A stretch of 64,000 nt of DNA from Linyphia triangularis (taxonomy: Eukaryota; Arthropoda; Arachnida; Araneae; Linyphiidae), in NCBI GenBank assembly GCA_963978545.1, contig OZ021731.1, positions 24,324,093 through 24,388,092 on the forward strand, in the 5' to 3' direction. Made by a program: the position numbers and the translations under genes. How positions within the stretch are numbered: position 1 is the first letter of the stretch; each line of letters begins with the position of its first letter. Below are positions 34,401 through 49,876 of the stretch, piece by piece. The notes under the pieces were generated by a model. The model saw only the letters and a program-made list of their open reading frames with translations. It was not told the DNA's origin and searched no databases.

Positions 34401-37400
34401 AGTTCTTCCACCCCATGCTTGGGATACAAAAGATACGCCGCCTGATGGAGTTGAAACTATCAAAAACTTTATAGTGTTATGGCCCTTGTATGAAGAATAG
34501 GTCTGTGCACGAGCATTCAAGTCAGACGGCTTTTCTATAAACACTTCTGTACAGTCAATTATCCCGCGTACATTTCGAAATGTATCATTTGCAAAAGAGT
34601 CAGTGAGATTTCTTCGCACACATTTCTTGGAAGGCCAATGCACAAAAGCTTTGCACAATTCATACATAATATTTAGCCAGTCATGTATGATTTTGCTAGT
34701 TGTGGAAGAACATACAGAAAACTGATGTGACAGGTCCTGAATCAGCAGTCCTAATCGAAGTCGCATAAGGTCCATCAAAAACTGATGAGAAGGCTCAAGG
34801 TATGTTTCAGTACTGGGTTTCCAAGTTGACAAACAAGCATTCAGTAAATTATTGAAAACTTCTTTGTTTGGCACCCCAGTAAAAAACTGCAAAAGATCTT
34901 CATTCATCAGAATTTGATGATTCAAATTCTGAACAACAATTTGGCCTCTGTACTGCTGATTCACACTTTCTAACTCCCTTACTCTATCTTGCAATTCAGA
35001 CACCATATCTTCAGCTTTTTTCAAACGCTGTCGAAGACTACCATTTTCTTCTGCCAGATTGTCATAGTGACTGCCAGTAAAGTCACTGTTGACACCTACG
35101 TCCCTTGTGAAAAAAATGGGGACAATATCATCAACCACATTCATATATTCTACTGTGGAGCTGCTGGCCAATTCCCTCCGATCACTTAATCTCTGTAATC
35201 TTGCCATTGTTCTTTCCTCCTTTTGTGTGTCCCTGGCTTTAAAAGGGAAGATGGTGGGAATCCAGTCTGGATGATTTGGGTCCAGTGATGGTTTACCTTA
35301 AAAAGATAATACAATTAATCAATATGTATGTAAAGTACTGAATGATAGTAAAGTATGTGATACACTGATGAGCACAAATGGTTGGTTTGTACATTCAACA
35401 ACCTATTTTTATGCACAATGATGGCTGATCAGGCCTGGACCTACAGGTTACCGTGGATTCTGAACCACAGCAAACATCCATGCCTAATCTGAGAATCGAA
35501 ACTGGCACGCGAGGCCAGAGCACTAACTACACAGCCACCAGTTGGGCTGATGAGCGCATATGCATCCACCTAACCAGCATACATGCAGCTGCGTTCCCTC
35601 CAGCTGAATTTTTAAAATTAAAAAGAAAATAATTTACTTATGAATCCTAACAAAGTACCACAAGTAAGTGATGAAAATTGACCATCTTTGCCTTCTCATA
35701 TTGACACTAAATCAGACAATCAACAAGCAAAAAAAAAAAAACTTAACTTCACGCAGAAACAATGAAGACCATCATCCAGTTTTTTTTTTTTAAATTCAAA
35801 AGGCAAGCAAACAATTTTAACAATTATGCTAAATTGAAAAACAAACAGGTAAACCTAATTAAATCCAATTTTTTTAGAAGATAAACAATTTTAAACAATT
35901 ATACTGTATTGAAAAACATACAGGTGAATCTAATTAAATCCAGTTTTTAATATTTTTTAATTTTAGAAATTCATAAGATAAACTAAAAACTTTAAACAAT
36001 TATATTTTATTGAAAAATAAACAGGTGAATCGAATTAAATCCATATTTTTTTTTTTTTTTTTTTAATGCTACAATCGTGTTCCTGCTGAACTGTACCATA
36101 TTTAAAAGATGACAAGAGGTCATTGGAGTTTTTTAGACATTTGTTTATCGCATGTGTAATGTAAGTGCAGACGTGTTTTTAAAAATGTTTGCACATCGTA
36201 AAGTGTTCAAGGGGTACAAGTTACCAACTTCCAATCACATAACCGAATGAAATGCTGAAAATACAAATCTTTGTTAATTTGATAAAAGGGGAACAAATAA
36301 TAATAGGGATTTACCTTCAATGAAATGCAAGGAACAAAGTGCACTAGTTGGTTTCGGGGACCAATTCTCTCGCCGAATTGCCTTCACCCACAGCGAACGA
36401 CGTACTGCATCTTGCGGAAATCTATGGCTTTTAATCTGCGAAAGATTATTCATACCAGTTTTCATACCACATTTCGGAACGACACAACATCGTCCGTACT
36501 TCCTTCTTGAATAAACTTTATTCATTATGATTAGGTTTATAATGTACACAGTTTGTATGTATAAACACGAAGATCAAGCAACAACCAGACATTGCGAAAA
36601 GTCTCTGTGGTCTCTTCCGGTTTACAGCGCCATCTATGTACCGCCAAAGAACTTAAAACTATAAAAAGGCAAGCTTCGCCGATACGTAAGTGCTGCCATC
36701 TCGCGGATTTTCAGAGTTGAGAGCACAAAACTTTCGCCAAATTGCTCCGATTTCCAGACATGCGCAGAGCTTTTTTCTTACTTTGGCGATCGTGCTTTTT
36801 AAACAAACAAATAAGAACATCAGATTTATTTCGTCGAATTCGTGGGAGATTTAAATAGCAGAACAAAAATGGAGGATTCTACTTTGCAAAGTAACATATT
36901 ATTTATTCAAGTTTGTTCAAATTGTTCGCTTTTGTACACAATAAATTTCGGTAATGTTCTGAAGATTATAGAATTTTCGTAAGAAAATTTTAACAGGACA
37001 TTTTTTGCAGTGTTGATGGTTGTGATGAAACTTGATGGTTAGTGTTCTTACTCGTTTGTTTTTATTTTTTCGTCTCATTCAGCAGGCTAGTTTTTATGTT
37101 AAATATAGTTGCTTTTTCTTTTTTTATTACTTTGACATCGCTTTAAAGAATGTTTATCATTTGTTAGTTGCATAAATGCACTCAATTATTATGTGTTTAT
37201 TATGATTTTTGAAATTTGACGCCAATCTCAATTACCATTGCGGTTTTTTATTTTGTGAATTAATAAAGCTAAATGATTATTGTCAACTGTTAGTAAATTC
37301 TTCTAAACTAGTACATGCTAAATGATATTGGTTTTTGTAGTTGCAAGTCATTTTTAAATTCTTGCACTCAATAACTAGATATTTTTTAGTTTACTAATGT

Positions 37401-40400
37401 ACTGCTTCGAAGAATGCATGGAAACTTTATCGAAATCATTTTCTTCTAGAATGTGTTTCAATAATTTTATAATTAGTAATTTTGTTAATTCTTGATGTTC
37501 ATATTTATTACGAAAACTTACTAAAAGTTCACCAATATTAGAATATGCTGTAAAAACCCCAAATCTAATATTAGGATTCGTATAGCATTACAGGATGGAA
37601 CTTTTGCTGTAGTGGTTCAATATAATATTAATATTGTTTAAAAAAGTATTCAATTATTTTAGTTAAAAATATAAATTAACAAAAATTTGATTGGGTGTGT
37701 AAATTTTTTAAGTGAAAGTTTAATGAGCTAGGCAGATTTGTTCTTTTTTTTGGATAAAAGATTTCTATAAAACCATAAAATGTAATCGCCAAGTGAAACC
37801 AAAAAGAGCGATAAGCTTACCAATGTAGAAACCCTGCAATGACGTCATGTGCTCTCAAGTATTTTACATTATCTCTATGGAAGCTTGCCATCTTTAACCC
37901 GAAGGGTTATTATAGTATCTTTGGCACCGCTTCTCACTTCAACTCATGAATACCAGACGTTACTTGCAAGTTATTTTGTTATTTGAATGAATTAAATTAA
38001 AGTTTCTAAAAATGCATTATATAGTAAGAAAATATTGTATTAGAGAACATAACGTATTTACTTTCTTACTGTGAAGTTAAAGGTTAAGCACTTTGGTAAC
38101 CAAAAATGCTCTGCTACAACAAAAATTCAATTTGTTGAAACGAGAGGCAAATTGTGTTTTACAGCGCATGGTGTTTTGGTTTTAAGAATCTTCATTCTTT
38201 TTTTAAAAATTAGCTTGTCGATGTATTTTTCAGTGCAATAGTATTTATTTTTTTATTTTGCTAATACAAAATCGTGGAGTTTCTGCTTCAGAGAAAAGAA
38301 AATTTATTTCGTTCTTTTATGAACTATGTATAAGTATTTTTTTCCATGTGTTTTATACTTTAAGGTAGGGATTGAGTTTTCTTAAAGTAAAATTACTCGA
38401 CTGATGTGGTTTGTTTTCCATACTGCGCCTATTCCTAATTGTTATTTAAAACACTCTACTTTAACGAAATTTGTTCAGTTTGTCCAATTTAGACGTAGCC
38501 AATTCCAGAACTTACCAATGTAGTTACATCTATATTTTATTTATATTTCAGTATACTCGACCGTCGTCCCGTCTCCTGTGTCTTTACTAGATGAATACAA
38601 TTTTTTAGGAGAGATTATTTCTAAAAGGAATCTCGAAAAGTGGTTCATGAGTCGCAGAAAAAACGGGACGACAACCAATAAGTGGGGCCATGAGTTGCCG
38701 AGAACAGCAGTTGCCCTTTTCTTAGCTGATAAAGATTCTTTCACCCCAGGAAGCAGGACTATGGATGAGATGAGTTATGAGCTCAGCATTCAACTTTTAT
38801 CATATCTGGCTGGGTAAGTATAGCTAAAAATTCGGCTACAAATGATTCCTCAAACATTTTCCATCCAAATTATGGGCTTGTACAGAATAAAGATGACTAA
38901 GTTAAGCAGAAATTTGTGATTAAGACTACTAAAACTTAAAAGTTAGTGTTTTATGCGGATTTTAAAAATAATTATGGCTCAATATTCATAACTGTATTGA
39001 CCTACGTTTAGCTAAGAATTCTGGCTGAAATCTGCACTGAACCAGAATACTTATTATGCTAAAATCCGATTTTATCACTAAATCAATTAATTTTTATGAT
39101 ACACTAGCGTTTGATTAATTAATTTTTTTTAAACAAATCACCTTACATTTTCTGTTAATGCATTAAAGCTAGTGATAAGTTGTTCACAACTTAATCTAAC
39201 TTGATTTCGAACCATGTAAGCAATGGTTATTGGAAAATACCCTAACAAAATTAATTTTGGTGTATAAAAAATGGAACATAATAAAACTTTCATGTAATTT
39301 TTATATAAAATATATAATGAATATATAATTTAATATTTGATTGTATGGACTACGTGTAGTTGATGGCTTTATGTAATGAATTAAATATTCATGATTATTC
39401 AAATTTCCCTGTTATCGAATGCATTCAATCAAATCAGGGAACCCATTTGATGCTGTGTGGTTAGTGCTGTGGCTTCGCATGACAAAGGCGCCGAGTTCGA
39501 AATCTTTGGTTAGTTGTTTAGCAGTGGAAGTTCATTGTGGTTTGGAATCCACTTTAAGCAGTGGGTCTCTGCCTTATTAACTGTTATTGTCCATAAGAAG
39601 AGGTCGCTGAGTACATAAACCAACCAATCAAACCCAGACGCCGATAATCAGGGCAGATATATAATCTAATGTCTAGAACATTTATTTCAAAATAAATTTT
39701 AATGAAAATTTATTTTATTTCTCATTAAAACAAGATGTCTAAGCATTTTGATCATTTTCAAAAGCCAATTTTCCTCTATTCCTGCTTAAAAATATCCGTG
39801 AATTACTTTAGGAATGGAGAAATTATCAAGAAAGACTTGGCCACCTACGTCCATGCACTGATGGTCACTTGTATCGATCCTCGGAACTTCCACGAACGAG
39901 ACCTGGTCTCAGAACTACGCTCGAAAGTAGAGGCCAGCGGTAACACCACAAATCCCTTCGAAATTCTCGTCCTCTGCAATGCTGGCGACAAAATGTCAAA
40001 GAAAGACTTGGAAAGAGTTTTATCAGCATACAACAACCGGAACCGTCCCTTCTGGATAGGTGAGTGAAAGTCATCGATAGAGAATTTTATTATACAAGGT
40101 GAGACCGAAAAGTAAGATGACTGATGTCATAATAATCACTGTATTATATATTTGCAGATAAATACATCACTGTTCTTCAGAGTAGTCCCGCCGTTTACAA
40201 TACACTTCTGACAACGTTCATACAAGTTCTTGAAACTTCTGAAAAAGTCCTCCTTTGAGACTGTTTTAAGTTCCTTGGTAACAGCAGCTTGAATGTCTGA
40301 GATGCTTGAAAATCGGTTTCCCTTCAGTGCTAATTTCAGTCGTGGAAAGAGGAAAAAATCTGCTGGCGCTATATCAGGGGAATAAGGAGGGTGTAATTAC

Positions 40401-43400
40401 ACTATCCTTATTGTAATTACACCCTCCTTAGTCCTCTGATCTAGCGCCAGCAGATTTTTTCCTCTTTCCACGACTGAAATTGGCACTGAAGGGAAACCGA
40501 TTTTCAAGCATCTCAGACATTCAAGCTGCTGTTACCAAGGAACTTAAAACAGTCTCAAAGGAGGCCTTTTTCAGAAGTTTCAAGAACTTGTATGAACGTT
40601 GTCAGAAGTGTATTGTAAACGGCGGGAACTACTTTGAAGAACAGTGATGTATTTATCTGAAAATATATAATACAGTAATTATTATGACATCAGTCACCTT
40701 ACTTTTCGGTCTCACCTTGTAGTTTATCAGGCGGTTGATAAGGTGTGTAGCCATATAAAAAATTATAGGGAATCACATGAACCCTTTCACACACAGTCAA
40801 CTCGTCCGCCCAGGTGGTTTGTTTGCAGGCACAAGTGCCGCTAACGTTCTCCTCCTCAACGTTCTCATCCTCTCAACGTTCTCATTTAGTTGATTCAACA
40901 CAAAAGACATTATCGATATTCGTCCTTTCTCCACCAGTCACTTAGTTGAATCAACTCAGTTCACTATGGAAAGCTTTGAATTGCAAGTTACAATGTGGAA
41001 AGGTTTAACGAACAAATTTGTGTTAGTAGTCCAGTGATATGTTACTATCAAACTATATACATTAAGTAAATATCGATATAAATAAATACAGATGTCTACT
41101 CCATAAAGTAGTCGGTACCATTCAAACTTAAAAGTTATTTTGTTAATGGTGCAAATAATGGTAAAAAACTTCAAAATTAAAACAAAAGATTTACTTTTTT
41201 TTTTTAATTAAAAAAAAAAAAAAAATTAAACAAAATATTTACAAGCCAAAATGTCATTAAAAAAAAAATCTTTTTATTTGTCCATTTCCACTATTTTGTT
41301 TATTTGTAAGCTTATGTTCATGTCTACGATTTGTTCATTTTCAAGCTTCTTTATCATTGTTTTTTTATTTGATGTTGCTATGTTAACATAATCACTCTCT
41401 TTACATCTTTATATTACCTATCAAAGAGCATCACATTGATTAGTACAGGTTATGACTGTTACATTTAAAAACATTTGAAGCACAAAATTACACAAATTTA
41501 TCCATCATTTAATTAAGAAAATTATCTAGATTTTTCTAATCTCAACATCGCACCACGCCTACAAGAGTAGTTTTCGCACATTAAAATTAAAACATTAAAC
41601 ATCTTCAATCCTATTCTATCCAGCCCTCGGGTTTTAATATCGTACTGACCTCCCGTTAGGAAGAGAAGTTGATTCCACAAGTTGCCTCTTGTGAAATTGC
41701 TAAGAAAGAGTGTTCACACGGCAATCAACTAGTTGAGAGTTTACCAAACAACTTAGTTGAATCAACTAAACCACCTCGTGTGAAAGAGGCCTTAGTGCTC
41801 GTTTGTGCAAAGAAAGTTATAATATTTATTTCGATTAATTGGCTATAAGTTTGAGTTGTCAAATAGGTTTTTTTTAAATTATTTTGAACAAATTTTGATT
41901 TTTGTAGACCACTTTCCTGTTCCAATGTTCTTTGCTAACTTCTGAGTGTTACTTGACTATATTTTTACATTGTAAATAGGAAAACATTCCTTTTCATTGT
42001 TTTCAAGCTAAGCCAGCACAGTTTTTTAAATATTGTATTGATCACACACTAGAGGCAAGGTGATTAAATCTTTTGTTCAAACCGTGATTTTTTTTAGTTG
42101 GATTTTGTAAGGAAATATTAAAATCAGTCATGCAATACATTTCTGTTTCATTGAGTACCGTGAAGACGGGCTACTTTGACCCTGGGGTCCTTCTTTGGCC
42201 CAAACTGAGAGAAACATATAACGTTCTCTGCTAACCTTCAGGAAGCAGTTTTTAAATTATTTTCTACAGTTTCCGCTATACTCTCTCAGTTTGGGCCAAA
42301 GTAGCCCGCATTCACGGTATATTAAAACCGGTTCATTTCTTACGGTACCTAATGATTGCATACCACGATTCTTCATTTTACATTTAATTTTCAAATTCCA
42401 TCGGAGAGCGTGTGCCCCCCCCCCCCCCCTTGTGCCTCCCTGGCGACAACAATGTTTCACACCTTGGAGATAACTAGTGAATACCAGATTTATTTCATAT
42501 AGAATTTAATATTTTTATGGTAATTTGGTTGAAAGAGCTCAAATGTTTTTTAACGAATAAGTAAAAAAACTATTAAAACTTTTTCCAAAAATTGAAAAAT
42601 GTGCTTCGGGTATGTAATTAAATTTTAATTTCTTAACTTTCAAAGCAATTGATCTAACTAACTGTTCAAGATGCAAGAACAATGATCAAGTTTAATAAAA
42701 TAAATCCTCAAACATATAAAGTTTTTCCTTAAGAAAAAAATTATAGAACCAACACTGGCCCCATGATATTTAAACAAAGCTTTAACGTAGTTGGTTATCA
42801 GCTCGGAAATGTAAACTGACTTAGAAAAGAGGTAATATTTGAATTATTGAAGGTGATGGTCTTATTTAAAAAAAAAAATAATAAGGTGTCTACATTTTGC
42901 TTGCCTTTTGAAAATGTTTTTTTTTTTTTTTCTTTCTTTTTTTTTCGTAATTATGTTATTTGAGAAAAATCATCACTTATGAAAATAAAATAATAAAACA
43001 ACTTATTTATGTTGATAACTAATTGAGTACTCGTGCTTCACTACAAAATGTTACCATGTGCAAATTTTTAGCTTGCTGCGTGGTCCCATGTTGCGGAGAT
43101 CCGTCATTGGTGTACAGGTCCCAGTATTTGGCGCTTCGCTCACAGGAAGGTTCATAATTGCTAATCAAAACCAAGCTCACTTCACTCGCTGCAAACTTCT
43201 TTGACACATAAGCACAGGCTTACTTCATTCGTTGAAAGGTTCATTGCTATGCATGCATGAGCTAGCTTCGCTCGCTGATAGGTTAATTGCTACGTAAGCA
43301 TAAGTTAGCTTCACTCACTAAAAACTGATTGCAATGTAAACCCTTAATATCGACACCCCTCCCCTGTCGACAAACAAAAACAAAAAATCAAAACATCCCC

Positions 43401-46400
43401 GTTAATACAATAATGCAACACACCTTTAATAATATTTTAACACGTATTTGAGAAAAATAAAATTAGAAGGCCAAAACTACTTATTTGTAATTAGTAGTCT
43501 CTAGGCCTATGAGAAGTCGCTTTTTGTTAATATATTAATTGCATTAATTAAAAAATTAATTAAAAACAAATTAACATTTTAACATTCTTTTGTCAAAAAT
43601 CCAATTAGAAGGCTTAACTACTTACGTGGAATATTTCAGAGCTGTAGCCCTATTAGAAGTCATTTTTAAAACAAATTGTTAACTAATTAAGAAAATTAAT
43701 TGAATAATAACTATTTAAAATTTTAAAATTCTGTTTTTTATAAGTTTAATTAGAAGGCTAAACTACTTATGTCGAAAATTTCAGAGCTGTACATCTATTT
43801 GAAGTCACTTTGTAAAAAATAACTAATTAAAATTTTCGTACTCTGTTTGCCATAGGTACAATGAGAAGGCCAAAACTACTTATGTGAGAAATTTCAGAGC
43901 TCTACTCTAATTTTAAGTAGCTTTCTATAGATTGACAGACACACAAACAAACACACATGCACAACAGAGATCTTGTTTTATTATTATTGATTATTCTCAT
44001 TAATATGACTGTAATAAAATGCAGAAAATTGGGGCTCATAAATAATTGTGACTGCATTGCTCAAAGTTATCAATCATTATTTGCATCGTGTTATGTGTAA
44101 TGTTGACAACTGCAACAACATGCACCTTCAAAATCATTAAGTAATATTTATATGACAGTGTTAATAATTATTTTTGTGCAATACTTTTTAAGAGTAGAAG
44201 TATCTAACATACTTATTAACACATTTACCTTGAATTTATTGCAATTTCTTAGACAACCAAGCTATGGCTACAATTGCCCTCACATGCCTGTCTTCTCGTA
44301 CAGATGTCTCTATAGACGAAAGAACGTTGATTGATATGGAACAAGAACTGAAGAAACGGCAATTCAGAAATGGAACTGTCGAGAACTTGAAGACCACAGC
44401 GTTAGTAGTTCAGGTGAAATATTTTTTATAATAACGTAGAAATAGAGATGCGGCAACTTCTTTCATAACACACGTTAAGGTTTTTAATAACTAGGATTAT
44501 CTTGAATAGTGGTGAGTTATGTAAAATTATAGTATATTCTCTATTGTAATGCCCTTTTGTTGTAGCAATACGTTAATTCATAAAAAGTTGCTCTTTTTTT
44601 AATACGCTTTTATTAGCTTCAGATGTATGTATGTAACGGAATCTTTGAACATGATTTTGACCCCCTTCAAAACGTCGGATTAACTCGAAATTTGGCATAC
44701 TTATTAAGGACCGATGACAATTCAATAATTCAATAAGTTTGTCGCTTTATCACAAGGATTAACTCGTGTTGCCCTTGCGCCGTTAAATTCCTACCAACCA
44801 ACTTTCTCCGGAATCGAACCCTGGTGTGCCGTTTGAAAGATTTGTCGTTTGAACGACAGTTATACAAAGCGTGTTTTTTTTAGTCCCATTATCCTACCAG
44901 GATCTTCAGGATTAGTGATTTTTCATATTCAGAGACACGGTAGTGTTTTGTGCCAAGTAATACGGCGTGTACTAAGGCATACACATGGCTTACATTTGAG
45001 ACAAGCATGTGACTATTGGCAGAAACAACTGGAGAGTTTTGTACACTAACTAAAAAAAAATTATAGTTTACAGAAAAAATAATTAATAGTTTAAAAACTA
45101 AAAAAACACGCTTTAATAGAAAACCAAACTAAAAAGTAGAAAATAATTAATAGTTTAAAAAACTAAAAAAATACGCTTTTATAGAAAAGTGAACTAAAAA
45201 GTAGAAAATAATTTTAAATAAGTGAAATAAGAATAGAGTGAAATAAGAATAGCGTAAAATAAGAATAGAGTGATTAACAAGAAATATTTATTTTATCGTA
45301 AAAAAGCGTGGGGTGCTTGATGTCAATTGTTGAAAATATCTTAAAAAGCACCCCACGCTTTTTTACGATAAAATAAATATTTCTTGTTAATCACTCTATT
45401 CTTATTTCAAACTTATTTAAAATTATTTTCTACTTTTTAGTTCACTTTTCTATAAAAGCGCATTTTTTTAGTTTTTTAAACTATTAATTATTGAAGTACT
45501 ATTTTTAGTTGAAGGTTTTTAGACTATGATGCTTTTATTTACTGACATTTTTATGTGAATTAAAGTGTGTGATATTTAGAATTAGTCACTACTCACTTTT
45601 AATATATGTAGGTGTCAAATATTAAATTTTCTATCCAGCTTCCTTTGAATTAATTTACTTGCATTAAATATCAAATATACTTGGCGTATTGACGAAAATA
45701 TTTGCCGTATTCCTTATACCAGAAATGTTTTAATACGTGGATATACTTATGTTCTCCTTAGAGCATATCATTAAATCTTTTCAAGTTTTTACTTAATTTC
45801 TGTAACGAAATAGCAAATTATAATTGCCGTTTACCAGTAAGTTTGTATATATTGTAGGCTTTAATAGCAACTCAGAGTTACAAAAGAGACTTCGATTTGG
45901 AGGCTGCCGTCAAAGTGATTCTCCAGAGTCAGAATGCAGATGGATCTATTGGTTCCTTCTTAGACTCGTATTACATCCTTCCTGCACTCAGCAACTCCAG
46001 CTTCATCGACATTAATTCAAAACACTGCAAACGTTCGTCAACGAATGGTAAGAAGAAGAAACCATCGATATAGATATACACAATGCTACTTCTATGAGTA
46101 GATAACTAATTTCCTTGTTGAAAATTTTTACTTGAAGCAGGTTTAAAATCCAAAAAAGGACGGTGTCGAGTTTGTATATGATGTTAAATAATTTAGAAAT
46201 AAATTCTCATATATTTTATTGTAAGAAACATCTGTGAAATGTAGGATTTTCACGCATTTAATACATTGATAATTGAATCGTTTATTGCAAAAACCTTATA
46301 ACTGCAAAAGGCCTAGTTTTGAAATAATAAAACAAAACTGTCTCACACCTTTAAAAAATATTGCAAAAAAATAAAAATATTGAAAATTTAAGACGTCGAG

Positions 46401-49342
46401 TGAACTTAGGAAGTGAGGTTAGTTTAACTTTTAATTTAAGTGGTGGGGTAGAATTTATTTCTAATTTTCTCATAACTAGGCATTTTGCAGTTGTAGGGTT
46501 TCTGCAATAAGCATTCAAATCAACTTTGGTGAAAACTCAGCTAACTGATAACTTGCTTATTTGATAATTATATACACTGATCGTAAAAATTGATTGTTGT
46601 TTACAAGGGTTTGGCAAATATAGAGGAACGAACAAATCGTGCACTTAACATACTAACTATTTTTTTATAAAATTGAAAGATTTATTACGAGTACCTTGTT
46701 TTCGAGAGTTACGATTTTTTCGTTGTTTGCATTGACAAAAGAGTTTATCATAATGTGACTAATCACTTCTATTAATTATAGTCCTATAGCTATATTTACC
46801 TATGATGTTTTCCTACCATCTTTCCAAGGTCTTCTTTAGTTTTTTAATTGGCTTTCAAAACCAATTTAAAGTTGTAAATTATTTTTTCAGAAACTTTAAT
46901 GAACTTCTTAACATGTCTATTCTAAGCAACTCCATCCAGATACATTAAATGCATGCGAATCGTCCTTTTTTTTAATTCAAATATCAAACATTGAAATTTT
47001 TATTTAATGAAATAAACACGCCGTTTTAGTTGTTACAGAAAAAAAATTTGCTAAGCTAGTAGATTGTAATTATAAAAATGTTTGACGAATTATTAAAACC
47101 TCGGAACACCTGATGATCTGATGTCATTCTCTATTTTCAATTCGTGTTGAATAGGAATTAATAAAATAAACGTTTTTCCGTGAAAGAAAATTAATAATAT
47201 TTAAGAAAATAGTCATCATTACGATGGTCTTGGTCTATCTCTGACGAAGGGTCAATCAGTTTTGTTTAAATTTTGTCGAAATCTATGGGCAAATCTTCTC
47301 AGTCAAGTTGAGACCGTTTTTAAATATTGGTATCTTTCTGTGATGACTTTACAGATATCGTACTCGAGTAAAAGTTGCAGTTGTTGAAGTATACAGTGTC
47401 TGTCTTCTGTTACAGAGGAGGAGGCATTAAGTGAATTCCAGAGGACTCGGGGTGAGAAATTAAGTACACAGTACTCGGTGTGGATAGGGAGTGAAATGGA
47501 CCTGAGAAAGACCTGGACCCTGAAAGTCCCCATCAACAGTTCCTACTACGACATTCTGGAGATAGCAAACAGACTGGACTCGAGACAACGGTGGGTCATG
47601 AAGTATATTCCTTCTTAATGTATTATGTATGAAAGGTTGAAATCTACAATATGTATATACAAACTAAAAATATGAAATTAGCTTAAAATGAATTGAAAAA
47701 AAAAAAAATGCCTCATTAATTTAATTGACAATATTTTTATGTTTGAAATGATAAGTAACTTCAGATTGTAATGTTTTACTAAAGTGTGAACATAAAAACG
47801 TGGTCTAATGTTTTGGAGGAAAAAAATTAGATTACTAGCGTTATGATAGAAGGATATTTTTTAATTTTGCTTCATACATATTTCCAGAATGATTGTGGAC
47901 AATTCTTATATTTCTAGGGTAAACTATAATGTAGTAGATGGCAAACCATACGTTTCTTCTCTTACGGGGCTCCAGGAAGACATTGAGAAAGGTCTCTACT
48001 GGTTCACTTATATCGGTGAACAGAACTCAGACGAAGACCCCAAACTCATGGAAGAGAGTAAGTGATCCATCACAAAATAATCGGAATTATATCTCAGATT
48101 TAAACCTATTTAAATAACAATTAAAACAAAATATGCTTAGTAAACAAAGCCCACAAATAATATTAACATTCTGAAAAAATATAGTACATCAAGGATATAG
48201 AACCAAACTTGTAGGTTAATAATTCTGGGTGACTTAGAGGAGATAATTTTAACATTTATTCCAATATTTAAAATTACGATTGAAAAAGGTTATATATTTT
48301 CAATATTCCTTGAAGCCAAGTCTAAATTGAAACCACCTAATAATTAATGGAATTGATAGAATTGGATGCCAATACTTCCTAAAAAAATAGTCAACGTGAA
48401 ACGTAAGAGTCAAACAATGTTCCTCATGGTCATCTTGTGATTGTAATGTACAGATTAGCTCATATTTGTAGATGGTAACACTGATACATTAGTGTCCAAA
48501 ATTAAACGGATATCAATTTTCCTCTAATATCATTTTAGTGGAGCAGCATCGACGTATGGAATTCACGTCAAAGAGACTTCTTTATGTGACAAAACGACAC
48601 AAGAAAAAAAAATAACTAAATGAAATGTAAAGTGCGCAATGGGGGTCATGTAAAAGTATGGAGCAATCTTAGTGTTCAGGTGTACAAATAAACCCATATT
48701 AAAAATCGCACAGGTTTGACCTTTAATAAGAGATATGCACTCCTCTAACATAGGCGTTAATTTTTCGCTATATTCTCATACTTACCATGATGTTCTTTAT
48801 GAGATCTAGTAGACGAATTTTACGTTTCTCTCTCAGAGCTGTTTGCAAGTGATGAACAGTGTACAATGTTTTGAATCATTATAGAATTAAATGTCGTTTC
48901 AAACTGTATTTATTGTAATAATATCTGGTTTAATTATCTTTTGCACTCATGTAAAACAGAGTACATCAATCCATTGACTAGCGTTCCAAACCAAAACACT
49001 TTTACAACCAAATCGTTATCTATAATTGATATTTACCCAGTAATATCATTTTCCTATCATTCTGCAGATCATTTGACGGCATATATTACTCATCAAACAA
49101 AATAAATTATTATCTGAATCAACTTGGCTTGAAACACGGCAGCGTAAACCAGTTTTGCAATTTTTTTTAATTTTTTTAAAGACCTTTTGTTTTAATATTT
49201 GGACTCGTTTTTTAAAAAAGTACGGGAATGGTACACTTTGATACTTTGTGATGTACTGGTTGATACTGGTTTGATATGCATAATACAACGTAATATACCA
49301 ACAATATCATTATTAATTTCCAAAGAAATAAAAACTCAGATT

Positions 49343-49441
<99 letters not shown>

Positions 49442-49831
49442 AAATCGTAATGTTTGATAATTGTAGACAATTGAAAAATGCTTTATATAAATATTCAAAG
49501 TGTTTAAATTTTAAATTCGATATTTAAGCAAAAAGTTGGCACTCCAGTATAATGTAGAGTTTTAAATATTTTCAAAGTGGGTATTTTTTTTTTTTTTTTT
49601 GTTAAAATGTTGCATATTTTCAGAATCCAAATTCCTTAGAGATACATTAGAGACACAAAATTTTCAAGATATTCGAATTTGTACAGAACATTATAAATAC
49701 TTAACAAAGTATTCCAGTAGTAATTTCGAACTCACTATTTGCACTTTTAGAAATAAAACTGAGCTCTTAGGATTCTTGTAGAAAGTGTTATATTTGGTAA
49801 ATTATTGTAAAAAAATAAAAATTTCTTAATT

Positions 49832-49876
<45 letters not shown>

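Noticed and set aside
49313..49498. Frame of alternating I and Y
   Set aside because: It is a translation of the TA microsatellite.
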